A stretch of DNA of 64,000 nucleotides. Origin: Ruminococcus sp. NK3A76 (GTDB lineage Bacteria > Bacillota > Clostridia > Oscillospirales > Ruminococcaceae). Numbering within the stretch: position 1 is the first letter of the stretch; each line of letters opens with the position of its first letter. Location of the stretch: the NCBI RefSeq assembly GCF_000686125.1, contig NZ_JMMA01000002.1:2108001-2172000 (forward strand), given 5' to 3'. The notes beneath the pieces are model-generated. The model did no database searches. It saw only the letters and a list, made by a program, of their open reading frames with translations, and was not told where the DNA came from. The translations under genes were made by a program, and so were the position numbers. Below, in pieces: positions 8,506-16,298 of the stretch.

Positions 8506-8725
8506 AGTTAACAGTTAACAGGTAACAGTTAACAGTCGAGGTGTGCGGCTTCGCCGCACAATATGCCCATACGGGCGTATTGGGGCAGGGGCTCGCCTTC
8601 AAGGGGACACCCTTCGTTACAGGTTGTGTGTTGCCCAAGCCATGTCATCAGATCATAAGCCCGAATGGGCATAATGCGCCACAGGCGCACCTTAACTGTT
8701 AACAGTTAACTCTTAGCTGTTAACT
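8506..8725. repeat. Palindromic intergenic element, arm type GTTAACAGTTAAC
   Basis: Inverted arms made of GTTAACAGTTAAC units (8506-8536 and 8692-8725) flank GAGG with hairpin TGTGCGGC/GCCGCACA (8542-8560), a ~95-base centre, the palindrome GCCCGAATGGGC (8659-8670), a hairpin TGCGCC/GGCGCA (8675-8689) and ACCTTAACTG. This is the most complete copy of the family in the window. Confidence 0.8.
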
Positions 8726-8732
8726 AAACAAA

Positions 8733-8773
8733 AGCGCCCCTGAGCCTGCAAACTGCCGGTCAGGGGTGTTTTC
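8733..8773 (+). terminator. Terminator-like hairpin between two repeat elements
   Basis: GCGCCCCTGA (8733-8742) pairs with TCAGGGGTGT, followed by TTTT. It is not adjacent to a gene and may back up the ilvE terminator. Confidence 0.4.
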
Positions 8774-8817
8774 GCCTATAGTTTTTTCTTTTTTGGGGAT
8801 CTCTTTTTTCATGTTCT

Positions 8818-8873
8818 GCCCGAATGGGCATTTCATCGCCGAAGGCGATACCTTAACTGTTAACTGTTAACTG
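8818..8873. repeat. Right-half copy of the palindromic element
   Basis: GCCCGAATGGGC (8818-8829), hairpin ATCGCC/GGCGAT, ACCTTAACTG and GTTAAC-type arm, matching the right end of the 8506-8725 element. The left half is missing. Confidence 0.7.
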
Positions 8874-8885
8874 ATTTAAGGGTCT

Positions 8886-8940
8886 CGGGGTCAAGGGGGT
8901 GTAGAACAAAAATCGTGAATGATTTTTACCCCTTGACTCC
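8886..8940. repeat. Nested inverted repeat downstream of the SPFH gene
   Basis: An outer stem GTCAAGGGGGT/ACCCCTTGAC encloses an inner stem AAAAATC/GATTTTT. It lies just past the stop of the minus-strand SPFH gene, where it may help end transcription. It differs from the other repeat families here. Confidence 0.55.
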
Positions 8941-8989
8941 TCCCCTATCTATGACAAAGCATCAGGTACTTCCTTTTTGCTGTCATAAC

Positions 8990-9871
8990 TTATTTGTCGG
9001 AGCTCTGCTGCTCCTGCTCGTCAACATCTATCATAAGCAGCGGGCTTGCTGATGATGCGACCTTGGGCATTACGCCGTCCCATTTGTCAATGGTCTGATA
9101 CTGTATCAGCTCGGGGCTTAAGCTCTCGGCTATCGTCTTGTTAGCCTCTGCCTGAGCTGCTGCCTTGGTCTTGATGCTCTCGGCCTGTGCCTCTGCTGCG
9201 AGCTTTACCTTCTCGGCATCAGCCTGTGCTTCGATTATCTTCTGCTCCTTCTCGGTCTCTGATCTCAGCTTGTTCTGCTCTGCTACCTGCTTCTGCTCGA
9301 TAGCTGCATTGAACTCTGCCGAGAAGTCAAAGTTTATGATGTTGAACTTTTCTATCTGTATGCCGTATTCGCTTACCTTTGTTTCGAGCATCTCCTTTAT
9401 CTCCTCGCCGACAGTGTTGCGCTGAGTGATAAGGTGCTCTGCGGTGTAGCGTGCGGTCACGCTCTTCATAGACTCCTGTGCAGCAGGTGTAAGTATTACC
9501 GACTCGTAGTCAGGGCCGATGTTCTTGTAGATAGATGCCGAGCTGTCAGCCTTTACACGGTAGTTTATAGCTATCTTTGAGTTTACCGTCTGAAGATCCT
9601 TAGACACAGCCGATGCATCTGTCTCATACACCTGTATCTTGTTTGAGATTATGACCATATCCTGCGCAAGCGGTATCTTTAAGTGGAAGCCCTCGCTGTA
9701 GGTGTCCTCACTTACCTTGCCGAAGGTCGTGATAACGCCTGTAGAGCCTGTAGGAACTACCGCTGCCGACGATGCAACAACTATGATCGCAGCTATCGCT
9801 ACAGCTATGCCGCCTACTATCCTGCCGGTCTTTTTGCTTCTGTCCTTGATATCTACTACATTTCCGTTCAT
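8990..9871 (-). CDS. SPFH/prohibitin family membrane protein
   Basis: A 293-residue protein with one N-terminal membrane segment (about residues 16-38), then an SPFH/Band-7 domain (about 40-210) and a helical Glu/Ala/Gln/Lys-rich region (about 200-265) typical of prohibitin-like oligomers. The family organises membrane microdomains and often assists proteases; the specific role is not known. The start at 9871 (MNGNVV) has GGAGAAG before it; the longer ORF start at 9943 overlaps the neighbouring zinc-ribbon gene. A second SPFH gene of a different subgroup occurs at 45692-46723. It probably shares a transcript with the upstream zinc-ribbon gene. Confidence 0.85.
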   Translation of the reverse strand: MNGNVVDIKDRSKKTGRIVGGIAVAIAAIIVVASSAAVVPTGSTGVITTFGKVSEDTYSEGFHLKIPLAQDMVIISNKIQVYETDASAVSKDLQTVNSKIAINYRVKADSSASIYKNIGPDYESVILTPAAQESMKSVTARYTAEHLITQRNTVGEEIKEMLETKVSEYGIQIEKFNIINFDFSAEFNAAIEQKQVAEQNKLRSETEKEQKIIEAQADAEKVKLAAEAQAESIKTKAAAQAEANKTIAESLSPELIQYQTIDKWDGVMPKVASSASPLLMIDVDEQEQQSSDK

Positions 9872-9917
9872 AGTTCTTCTCCTTGTATTTCCAATAGTTT
9901 TTTCTTCAAGCAATCGC

Positions 9918-10151
9918 TTACATACCCTTGATATCGGTATCAAATATCATCTTCCTGCAATCCTTGCAGTAGAATGTCTCGATACTGAAAGCAGTAAGTG
10001 TTCGCTTTGCAGCGGTGACGGTGCCTGTTCCAAGCACCCACCTGTCAAATGCTCCTGTTTTCTTTTCCCCTGCTTTCCAGGTGACGGGCTCTCTGCCGTC
10101 ACCTGACATGATGCCCTTTTGCATTTCTTTTTCACAGTACGGACATTTCAT
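9918..10151 (-). CDS. Small zinc-ribbon protein (DUF6487-like)
   Basis: A 77-residue protein with an N-terminal CPYC (residues 3-6) and a C-terminal CKDC, which together form a likely four-cysteine zinc ribbon. Between them lies a conserved-looking stretch with WVLGTGTV, similar to the small PF20097-type proteins of Clostridia. The ATG follows GGGAGAAG. It sits 47 bp before the SPFH gene on the same strand, so the two are probably co-transcribed. The biochemical function is unknown. Confidence 0.75.
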   Translation of the reverse strand: MKCPYCEKEMQKGIMSGDGREPVTWKAGEKKTGAFDRWVLGTGTVTAAKRTLTAFSIETFYCKDCRKMIFDTDIKGM

Positions 10152-10253
10152 TGGTCTTCTCCCTTTTTTCTTCTGGTTTCTCTTTGTCTTTTGTTTTGTG
10201 TCTTCTTTTTTTGTTTTTACATAGCTTTTTTGGGTATTGCCCTTTTATCTTCG

Positions 10254-10835
10254 CTATTTGTTTATCTCGGAATAAAGCCTGTAGGCTTCGTTTTTGAGTA
10301 TCGCAGAGCGGTATGCCAAAAGCATGATAGCAAGCGCCTTTTGCAGCTTGTCTCTTACCTCGCCCTTGAAATCCTCAGATATCATAGAATCCGATATCTT
10401 CATGACGTTCTCACCGTCGATGCGCATACCCTCGGTCTCGTCGAGTCTTAAGACTGCGCTGCACAGCAGATCAAACAGATCCTTATCGTGCAGTATATCG
10501 TCGCTCTCGTCCTCGACCTCACCGTTTATGTACTCCATCAGCTTGACTATATCCTCCAGCTTCATAGCAGCTCTCAGCACGTTTATGAGGAGTATCCTCG
10601 CCACCTGCTTCTCGGTGTACTTCTTGTTCTTGTTTGAAGCCACCCAGCCACGCTTTATCCAGTTCTGTATAGTCGAGCCCTCAAGCCCTGTGAACCTCGC
10701 CAGCTGCGACAGTGTAACACCGCCCGTCGCCGACAGTATCGGGGATATCAGCGCATCAAACGCCTGACCCTGGCTTATCCTGTCCCTCGCCCAGTCTGTG
10801 AGCGGAAGCACTGTTCCCGGAACATGACTATTCAT
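10254..10835 (-). CDS. DUF1836 domain transcriptional regulator (MerR-like HTH)
   Basis: A 193-residue protein of the DUF1836 family of Firmicutes. After a ~35-residue lead, a MerR-type winged helix is visible (LSQLARFTGLEGSTIQNWIK near residue 40, then KYTEKQVARILLINVLR). A mostly helical acidic C-terminal region follows. There is no typical small-molecule binding motif. The ATG at 10835 is preceded by TAAGGAGG. It is a likely DNA-binding protein; its target is unknown. It is divergent from pfp, with a 385-base gap between them. Confidence 0.82.
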   Translation of the reverse strand: MNSHVPGTVLPLTDWARDRISQGQAFDALISPILSATGGVTLSQLARFTGLEGSTIQNWIKRGWVASNKNKKYTEKQVARILLINVLRAAMKLEDIVKLMEYINGEVEDESDDILHDKDLFDLLCSAVLRLDETEGMRIDGENVMKISDSMISEDFKGEVRDKLQKALAIMLLAYRSAILKNEAYRLYSEINK

Positions 10836-11104
10836 ATCAGCTCGCCTCCTTAAATGTTCTTTACTCTTTTCCTGATGTTGTAATGATTATACCACAAGTT
10901 CATATGAACCGCAAGTGTAGGTTTATGACAGTTTTGCGTGGTTTGGGGCTGATTTTTAAAATATCTCCTGTTTTCTTGTGATATCATATATTTTCAGGCG
11001 TTTTCTTGTGTTTGCTCGGTTTTCGTGATTTTCCCCTCCCCACCGCCTGTGCTTTAGCAGTTTTTATGTAAGTATACAAAGATAAATGTTCACAATATTA
11101 CTAT

Positions 11105-11132
11105 TTGAAATTATAAAAAAATATGTTATAAT
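11105..11132 (+). promoter_or_regulatory. Sigma-A promoter of pfp
   Basis: TTGAAA (11105-11110), 16-base spacer, TATAAT (11127-11132). Downstream in the leader is a small hairpin TCCGGC/GCCGGA (11162-11178). Nothing else recognisable lies in the 385-base gap 10836-11220. Confidence 0.8.
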
Positions 11133-11220
11133 GATTGATAGTTGATAAGCATAACAATACTATCCGGCGCAAGCCGGACATAACGATCGTGCATTGTGCA
11201 CTTAATACTGGAGGTTTTGT

Positions 11221-12429
11221 ATGAACATTGCAGTTGCTCAGTCAGGCGGTCCTACCTGTGCGATAAACGCATCGCTCGTGGGTGTATTCAGAGAGGCACT
11301 CAAAAAGCCGGAGATAGACGCAGTTTTCGGCTCGGTCAACGGTATCGAGGGTATCATCAAGGACGAGCTCGTCAATCTCAAATCCATTATAACCACTAAC
11401 GAAGACATGGAGCTGCTGCGTCAGACCCCATCTACAGTGCTCGGCTCGTGCAGGGTAAAGCTCGACGAGAACGACACCGAGACATTTGACAAGATACTCA
11501 CCTGCTTTGAAAAGCACCGCATAGCTGCATTTTTCTACATCGGCGGCAACGACTCTATGGACACTGTAGAAAAGCTCTCACGCTATGTCAGGAAAATGGG
11601 CAAGGACGTAAAGATAATAGGCATTCCCAAGACGATAGACAACGACCTGCCTGTGACAGACCACACCCCCGGCTTCGGCTCGGCTGCAAAGTATGTCGCA
11701 GCAACAGTTCAGGAGATAATCAGAGACTGCTCGGTATACTCTATCGAGAGCGTGACTATAATCGAGATAATGGGCAGGCACGCAGGCTGGCTGACAGCTT
11801 CTACCTGTGTGCTCAAAGCAAACGACGAGGAAGCTCCCCACCTTATATATCTCCCCGAGAGCGACTTTGACATCGAGCGCTTTTTAGAGGACGTAAGGGT
11901 CGAGCAGGCAAAGCATCAGGCGGTAGTTATTGCCGTATCCGAGGGTGTGACGATACCTGAGGATCAGCTTGACGGCAGCTATCAGTCGAATGTGACTGAC
12001 AATTTCGGCCACAAGTATCTTTCCGGCATCGGCAAGGCTTTAGAAACTATAGTAAGAGAGCGCATAGGCTGCAAGGTGCGCTCGATAGAGCTCAATGTAA
12101 TGCAGCGCTGCTCATCGCACATCTGCTCAAAGACAGACATCGACGAGGCCGAGCAGATAGGCTCAGCAGCAGTCAGGGCAGCCCTCTCAGGCGAGACAGG
12201 CAAGACAATGGTATTCAGGCGCATTAGCGACATTCCCTACGTTGTGACGATAGAGGCAGTTGACACGACGCTCGTTGCCAACAAGGAGAAATTCCTCCCG
12301 TCAAGCTGGGTGACAGAGCGTGGCAACAACGTTTCCGCCGAGGCTATCAAATACTTCCTGCCGCTTATCCAGGGCGAAGTCAAGATAAAGATGAAAAACG
12401 GTATGCCGGTACACTTCAAGCTCCGCTGA
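11221..12429 (+). CDS. pfp: Pyrophosphate-dependent 6-phosphofructokinase
   Basis: A 402-residue phosphofructokinase that uses PPi instead of ATP for the reversible fructose-6-phosphate to fructose-1,6-bisphosphate step. The N terminus carries QSGGPT. The phosphoryl-donor loop reads GGNDSMDT, with Asn-Asp where ATP enzymes have Asp-Gly. The catalytic block is PKTIDNDLP, whose Lys instead of Gly is the classical sign of PPi dependence. MGRHAGWL, the substrate-binding block, follows. Length and motifs fit the short non-allosteric PPi-PFK group common in ruminococci. The ATG follows TGGAGG. Monocistronic. Confidence 0.93.
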   Translation: MNIAVAQSGGPTCAINASLVGVFREALKKPEIDAVFGSVNGIEGIIKDELVNLKSIITTNEDMELLRQTPSTVLGSCRVKLDENDTETFDKILTCFEKHRIAAFFYIGGNDSMDTVEKLSRYVRKMGKDVKIIGIPKTIDNDLPVTDHTPGFGSAAKYVAATVQEIIRDCSVYSIESVTIIEIMGRHAGWLTASTCVLKANDEEAPHLIYLPESDFDIERFLEDVRVEQAKHQAVVIAVSEGVTIPEDQLDGSYQSNVTDNFGHKYLSGIGKALETIVRERIGCKVRSIELNVMQRCSSHICSKTDIDEAEQIGSAAVRAALSGETGKTMVFRRISDIPYVVTIEAVDTTLVANKEKFLPSSWVTERGNNVSAEAIKYFLPLIQGEVKIKMKNGMPVHFKLR

Positions 12430-12442
12430 CGCAGAGCTTGTG

Positions 12443-12683
12443 CAGTTAACAGTTGAGGTGTCCGCCTTACGGCGGACGGATCATAGAGTATTGCCCCCCG
12501 AAGCATTGCGCTCAGGGGGGCTATTTTTACTCGGAATGATAAACTCGTATGTAGCGCACAAAAAGCCCCCTTCCTTTTTTAGAGAAGGGGGGCAGGTCAT
12601 AAACCGCTGCCGGCGGCTCGCCCGAATGGGCATAAGTCCAGTGAAGCAGGACACCATAACTATTACCTGTTACCTGTAACCTG
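12443..12683. repeat. Palindromic intergenic element with embedded terminators
   Basis: Left arm CAGTTAACAGTT with GAGGT and hairpin GTCCGCC/GGCGGAC (12460-12477). Right side GCCCGAATGGGC (12621-12632), a hairpin with GTCC/GGAC, CACCATAACT and an arm of TTACCTGTTACCTGTAACCTG type. Between the halves lie the pfp terminator and a second strong hairpin (GCCCCCTTC/GAAGGGGGGC, about 12562-12592). Confidence 0.7.
12493..12529 (+). terminator. Intrinsic terminator of pfp
   Basis: GCCCCCC (12493-12499) pairs with GGGGGGC (12515-12521), followed by TATTTTT. Confidence 0.85.
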
Positions 12684-12684
12684 A

Positions 12685-12734
12685 AAAAAAGCGTTCGCCG
12701 ATACAGCCCGGGGGTGGGCTGCATCGGCGCTTTT
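12685..12734 (-). terminator. Intrinsic terminator of the SH3 protein gene
   Basis: On the minus strand a long GC-rich stem (GCCGATGCAGCCC with GGGCTGTATCGGC) ends in a seven-T run. It lies 20 bases after the SH3 gene's stop. Confidence 0.85.
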
Positions 12735-12753
12735 ACATAATTCTATAGGTATT

Positions 12754-13323
12754 TTACTCGTTGATCGTAAAGAATGTACCGTAAGCCCAGCCTACAGTGC
12801 CGTTGTAATCAAGGTAATACCAGCCGCCTTCGTCTTTCTGCACGTCAACAACTGCACCCTGCGGTATAACAAGAGTGTTCTCGCTCTCAGCAGAGGGCTG
12901 CGGGTGGAGATAAACTGCGCTTATGCATCTGTACTGGGTAGTACCTGAGAGCTTGCTCGTAGTTTTGCCGTCATCGTCCTTGGCGTTGGGCGATGCTGTG
13001 CGCTTTTTCTTGCCTGTGTCGTCCTCCTCCTCGGAAGCAACTGTCTGCTTGCCGCCGTCATAAACGGTAGGCTGAGTGGAAGTTACCACACCTGTAGGTA
13101 TCTCCTCCTTATACTCATTACCCTGGAGCACGAACATTCTGCGTGCTGTGAACATAAGCACTATAGCGACCACCATAAAGGTTATCATAACAGCGATAAC
13201 GCCTCTCACCGTAGAGGCAAAATCCTTATCGTCGTCCTCTTCTTCATAATCGTCTTCATACTGAACACGGACAGGCTTAGCGGAAGGCTTCTTGCTTGCG
13301 CTGCGCTTCTTTTTCTGAGCCAT
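12754..13323 (-). CDS. Membrane-anchored SH3-domain protein
   Basis: A 189-residue protein with a Lys/Arg-rich N terminus and an acidic run (residues ~20-35), one membrane helix (about 40-65), a Thr/Asp/Lys-rich linker and a C-terminal bacterial SH3 domain (about 128-189, ending GTVGWAYGTFF). Bacterial SH3 domains usually bind cell-wall peptides, so the C terminus is probably outside the membrane. No catalytic domain is present. The ATG follows AAAGGGA. It stands alone between two repeat elements. Confidence 0.8.
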   Translation of the reverse strand: MAQKKKRSASKKPSAKPVRVQYEDDYEEEDDDKDFASTVRGVIAVMITFMVVAIVLMFTARRMFVLQGNEYKEEIPTGVVTSTQPTVYDGGKQTVASEEEDDTGKKKRTASPNAKDDDGKTTSKLSGTTQYRCISAVYLHPQPSAESENTLVIPQGAVVDVQKDEGGWYYLDYNGTVGWAYGTFFTINE

Positions 13324-13391
13324 TTATATATCATTCCCTTTCCGACATAATTAACTATATTAATTATACTAAATAATCTCAGTTTTGTCAA

Positions 13392-13575
13392 GGCAATACC
13401 GCACGAAGATCGTGCGCAGATCACGCAGTCAGATTTTTCGTCAGATTACCCAAATCCGCCGCAGGAATACTACCGTATTTCAAACATATTTCAAATAGGA
13501 TTTGGGCGATATGACAAAAAAAGCTGCAAGTAAGATGCGTACAAAGCCGTCAGGCGGTCTTTGTGCGGTGTTGCC
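13392..13575. repeat. MITE-like 184-bp element with GGCAATACCGCAC ends
   Basis: The ends GGCAATACCGCAC (13392-13404) and GTGCGGTGTTGCC (13563-13575) are inverted repeats with one mismatch. No coding region lies inside. Related sequence occurs at 1-50 and 55472-55515, so this is a dispersed family. No clear target-site duplication was seen. Confidence 0.7.
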
Positions 13576-13603
13576 TCACTGAATAATCTGTTACATAAAA
13601 CTA

Positions 13604-14212
13604 TCAGTAGCCCAGAATGATGACCCTTGCGCTCTTGCCCTTGGGGATATAGCGTATATTGATATAGCCGCCCGATGCATAGGCAACGTCGCTGTGCATA
13701 GTCACAGTACAGTCAACGCCGTCAGCACGGGTGAAATTGATAGTACACTGTTTAGTATTGGGGTCAAAGTTTACCACCTGCGCCCTTGCAGTCACGCCGT
13801 GAGCGCCGACCGAGTTCCTTAAAAACAGGCTTCTGAGCAGTCTGTACTCAGCAAACAGGCTGATAAACGTCAGGACTATTATCACGCCGTATACCGTCCA
13901 TTTGAGCGACCTCTTAGGCGGCTGTATCACCTTGTCCGGCTCGTCAGGGAAATACCTGCCCTTGAACTCTCTGCCGACGTCATACACGCCGTCGCTGACA
14001 ACGCCCTTGGCCGTCACCTTTTCGCCCTTATCGTTTATGTATTCTACCTTTACGTCCTGCGACATACCCTTGCCCTCAGCGGAGATGATAGTTGCCTCGA
14101 TCTCTATACCGTTGTCAGACAGGTTCTTATCGCTCTTGTAGATCATCTGTGCTGTGAGCGGAAAGCCGACAGCCAGCAGTGTAAAAAATGCGATCAGAAT
14201 TATTCTTTTCAT
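13604..14212 (-). CDS. DUF3592-type membrane protein
   Basis: A 202-residue protein with a hydrophobic N-terminal segment (about residues 3-22) and a second membrane segment in the middle (about 100-120). Two similar beta-rich soluble modules flank that helix; the first contains VKYINDKGEKVTAKG-like sequence and GREFKGRYFPDEP. This is the pattern of DUF3592 proteins, whose function is unknown. The start at 14212 was preferred because the upstream 18 codons overlap the terminator of the preceding gene. Confidence 0.7.
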   Translation of the reverse strand: MKRIILIAFFTLLAVGFPLTAQMIYKSDKNLSDNGIEIEATIISAEGKGMSQDVKVEYINDKGEKVTAKGVVSDGVYDVGREFKGRYFPDEPDKVIQPPKRSLKWTVYGVIIVLTFISLFAEYRLLRSLFLRNSVGAHGVTARAQVVNFDPNTKQCTINFTRADGVDCTVTMHSDVAYASGGYINIRYIPKGKSARVIILGY

Positions 14213-14229
14213 ATCAAGACCCCACACGC

Positions 14230-14264
14230 AAAAAAGCAGGCTGCACGCAAAATGTGCAGCCTGC
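14230..14264 (-). terminator. Intrinsic terminator of the histone-like gene
   Basis: A perfect 11-bp stem GCAGGCTGCAC/GTGCAGCCTGC (14236-14246 with 14254-14264), followed on the minus strand by six Ts. Confidence 0.9.
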
Positions 14265-14278
14265 ATGTTACTTAAGTA

Positions 14279-14701
14279 TTAAAGATCAACCTTGCCCTCT
14301 ACCTTATCGTTTACAACGTAGTAAGCAGCGTTATCCTCAGGCTTTATATAAACCTTGACAGTCTTTACAGCGCCCTTGTTGTTAGCCTTGAAGTCAGCCT
14401 TTACAGCCTCTAAAACGTCAAGAGCAGCAACTTCCTTGTCGCCGTACTGTACGAATACAGCCTGCTTGTTCTCAACAGCCTTCTTAGCAGCTGTCTTAGC
14501 CTTTGCAGCAGTTGTCTTAGCTGTTGTCTTAGCCTTAGCAGCTGTTGTCTTAGCAGCTGTCTTAGCCTTAGCAGCTGTCTTCTTAGTAGCCGTCTTAGCC
14601 TTTGCAGCTGTCTTCTTTGTAGCTGTCTTTGCCTTTTCTACCTTCTCAGCAGCAGCTTCCTTTACCTCAGCAGCTACTTCCTTTACATTCTTATCTGCCA
14701 T
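14279..14701 (-). CDS. Histone H1-like Lys/Ala repeat protein (DUF6465-like)
   Basis: A 140-residue protein. Residues ~15-85 are almost only Lys, Ala and Thr in repeats such as KTAAKAKTATKK, like the C-terminal tails of histone H1 and bacterial Hc/AlgP-type proteins. The C-terminal ~60 residues form a small folded domain (FVQYGDKEV, then VYIKPEDNAAYYVV), seen in DUF6465-type proteins of Clostridia. The basic tail should bind nucleic acid. It lies 21 bp after the HU gene on the same strand with a shared strong terminator, so the two DNA-binding proteins are probably made together. Confidence 0.83.
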   Translation of the reverse strand: MADKNVKEVAAEVKEAAAEKVEKAKTATKKTAAKAKTATKKTAAKAKTAAKTTAAKAKTTAKTTAAKAKTAAKKAVENKQAVFVQYGDKEVAALDVLEAVKADFKANNKGAVKTVKVYIKPEDNAAYYVVNDKVEGKVDL

Positions 14702-14722
14702 AGTGATTATCTCCTTCCAAAA

Positions 14723-15001
14723 TTACTTCTTATCTACAGCGTCCTTAAGAGCTCTGCCTGCCTTGAATGCAGGGACCTTCTTAGCAGGAACCTCGATAGG
14801 CTGCTTTGTAGCGGGGTTGATGGACTTCTTAGCAGCCCTGTCTCTTACCTCGAATGTACCAAAGCCTACGAGAGAAACCTTCTCGCCGCCCTCAAGTGTC
14901 TGTGAGATAGCATCTATAACTGTGCTGAGAGCCTTGTTAGCCTCAGTCTTTGTATAGCCGCCCTTCTCAGCGATAAGTGCAACCAATTCTGACTTTTTCA
15001 T
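14723..15001 (-). CDS. hup: HU family nucleoid protein
   Basis: The protein has 92 residues, the standard HU length. It begins MKKSELV. The helical dimerisation part is followed by the signature GFGTFEVRDRAAKKSINPAT and the DNA-binding arm with the conserved INPATKQPIEVPAKKVPAFKAG, including the intercalating Pro region. It bends and compacts DNA as a homodimer. The ATG is preceded by GGAGG-like sequence (GGAGGTCG). It is co-oriented with the histone-like gene just downstream. The 277-base gap upstream (15002-15278) holds no gene that I can support. Confidence 0.96.
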   Translation of the reverse strand: MKKSELVALIAEKGGYTKTEANKALSTVIDAISQTLEGGEKVSLVGFGTFEVRDRAAKKSINPATKQPIEVPAKKVPAFKAGRALKDAVDKK

Positions 15002-15278
15002 AGTTAACGACCTCCGTTTTCAATTTTCTGTTTGTATTATAGCCCATTTTACGCTGTTTGTCAAACAAAATCGCCCATTTTAAGGGCTTTTCCGGAATAT
15101 TTGTCACTTTACATAAATAATCACTGCTTTTTATGTGCACCATTTGTATTTATTAACATATTATAAATCAGCACAGGCTAACTTGAAACGCCCACCTTTT
15201 CAAAACTGCGCAGATAAGCGGTTTCGGCGGCCTGTACATTTTTTTACCCAACTGATAAAAGTTTACAGAATATTTATA

Positions 15279-15590
15279 CTATTGGCGAAGCGTCGAAAAG
15301 TATGCTATCGCATGAACGCTTTCGCCATTTTGGTCAGTTCCCTTGATATCGACACCGTTCCCGCTCATAAGAGTTGCCATGACAGCGCCTTTTGTATCCA
15401 CTCTGAGCACCTCGCTGCCGTTGCAAAGGATGACTATCTCATCGTCCTTGACAGTTATTGCACCCTTGCGGCCGATTATCTGCTCATCGCCGCCCCGGCG
15501 CTTAACGACATGGGAAACAGCTCTTTTATCAAAAGCCCTCAGCTCGGCAAGCGTCATGCCCTTATTCTTTTTCTTTGAAAACAGACCCAT
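15279..15590 (-). CDS. Conserved small protein of unknown function
   Basis: A 103-residue protein with a basic N terminus (KKKNKGMTLAELRAFDK) and a beta-rich body (GAITVKDDEIVILCNG, then GVDIKGTDQNGE). I do not recognise the family. Its start overlaps the end of maf by 29 bp on the same strand, which implies translational coupling. The compact body resembles a small beta-sandwich but has no catalytic motif. Confidence 0.65.
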   Translation of the reverse strand: MGLFSKKKNKGMTLAELRAFDKRAVSHVVKRRGGDEQIIGRKGAITVKDDEIVILCNGSEVLRVDTKGAVMATLMSGNGVDIKGTDQNGESVHAIAYFSTLRQ

Positions 15591-16233
15591 GCGGCTGATC
15601 CTCCGTGCTTAAGAATGCTTCGACGAGCAGTGTGAGCTCCTCAACAGGCAGCCCGACGACATTTGAATAGCTGCCCGACTCGATATACACCTCACCGTTT
15701 GTAAAGTCCTGTATACCGTAGCCGCCGGCCTTATCAAAGGGCGCACCTGTAGCGATATATTCATTGACAGCCCTGCTGCCAAGCTCCTTGAAGCCCACAA
15801 GCGTCACATCAGACGAGCTCTTTGTCCTGCCGCCGCAGGACACGGCGATGCCGCTGATAACGCTGTGCAGTCTGCCTGAGAGGGCGTTCAGCATCTTGAC
15901 TGCCTGCTTTTTATTTGCAGGCTTGCCGAATATCACATCATCGACAACGACTGTGGTATCAGCACCGATTACGACTGCATCGGGGTATTTTTCGGCGATA
16001 GCGAGGCATTTGAGTCTTGCAAGATACTCGCTCGCCATTTTTGCAGGTATATAATCAGGCAGTGTCTCATCTGCATCGGACGGTATGATCTCAAACTCGC
16101 CTGCCATGCATGACAGCAGCTCCTTCCTCCTCGGAGAGGCTGATGCGAGTATGACCCTTCTGCCTTCAAGACGTTTTCTGACCCTTTCGGCACGTTCGAG
16201 TGTAGCCTTATCGGTCTTTAAAAGATCCTGCAT
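15562..16233 (-). CDS. maf: Maf family nucleoside-triphosphate pyrophosphatase
   Basis: A 223-residue Maf protein. The family hydrolyses non-canonical or UTP/dTTP-type nucleotides to monophosphates and has been linked to septum formation. The signature ILASASPRRKELL begins near residue 28. GADTTVVVDD with the catalytic Asp and the conserved LSGRLHSVISG follow. The ~25 residues before the signature are longer than usual (most Maf proteins have ~190 residues), but the ATG at 16233 has AGAAGG upstream, so I kept it. A later start is possible. Confidence 0.88.
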   Translation of the reverse strand: MQDLLKTDKATLERAERVRKRLEGRRVILASASPRRKELLSCMAGEFEIIPSDADETLPDYIPAKMASEYLARLKCLAIAEKYPDAVVIGADTTVVVDDVIFGKPANKKQAVKMLNALSGRLHSVISGIAVSCGGRTKSSSDVTLVGFKELGSRAVNEYIATGAPFDKAGGYGIQDFTNGEVYIESGSYSNVVGLPVEELTLLVEAFLSTEDQPHGSVFKEKE

Positions 16234-16298
16234 AGATCATTTGCCTTCTTTCTCAAAAAGCGGCAGCACCCTTGTCAGAATGCCGCCGCTAAAGATCA

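Noticed and set aside
11221-12429. ATP-dependent phosphofructokinase
   Set aside because: The GGNDSMDT and PKTIDND motifs indicate pyrophosphate as phosphoryl donor.
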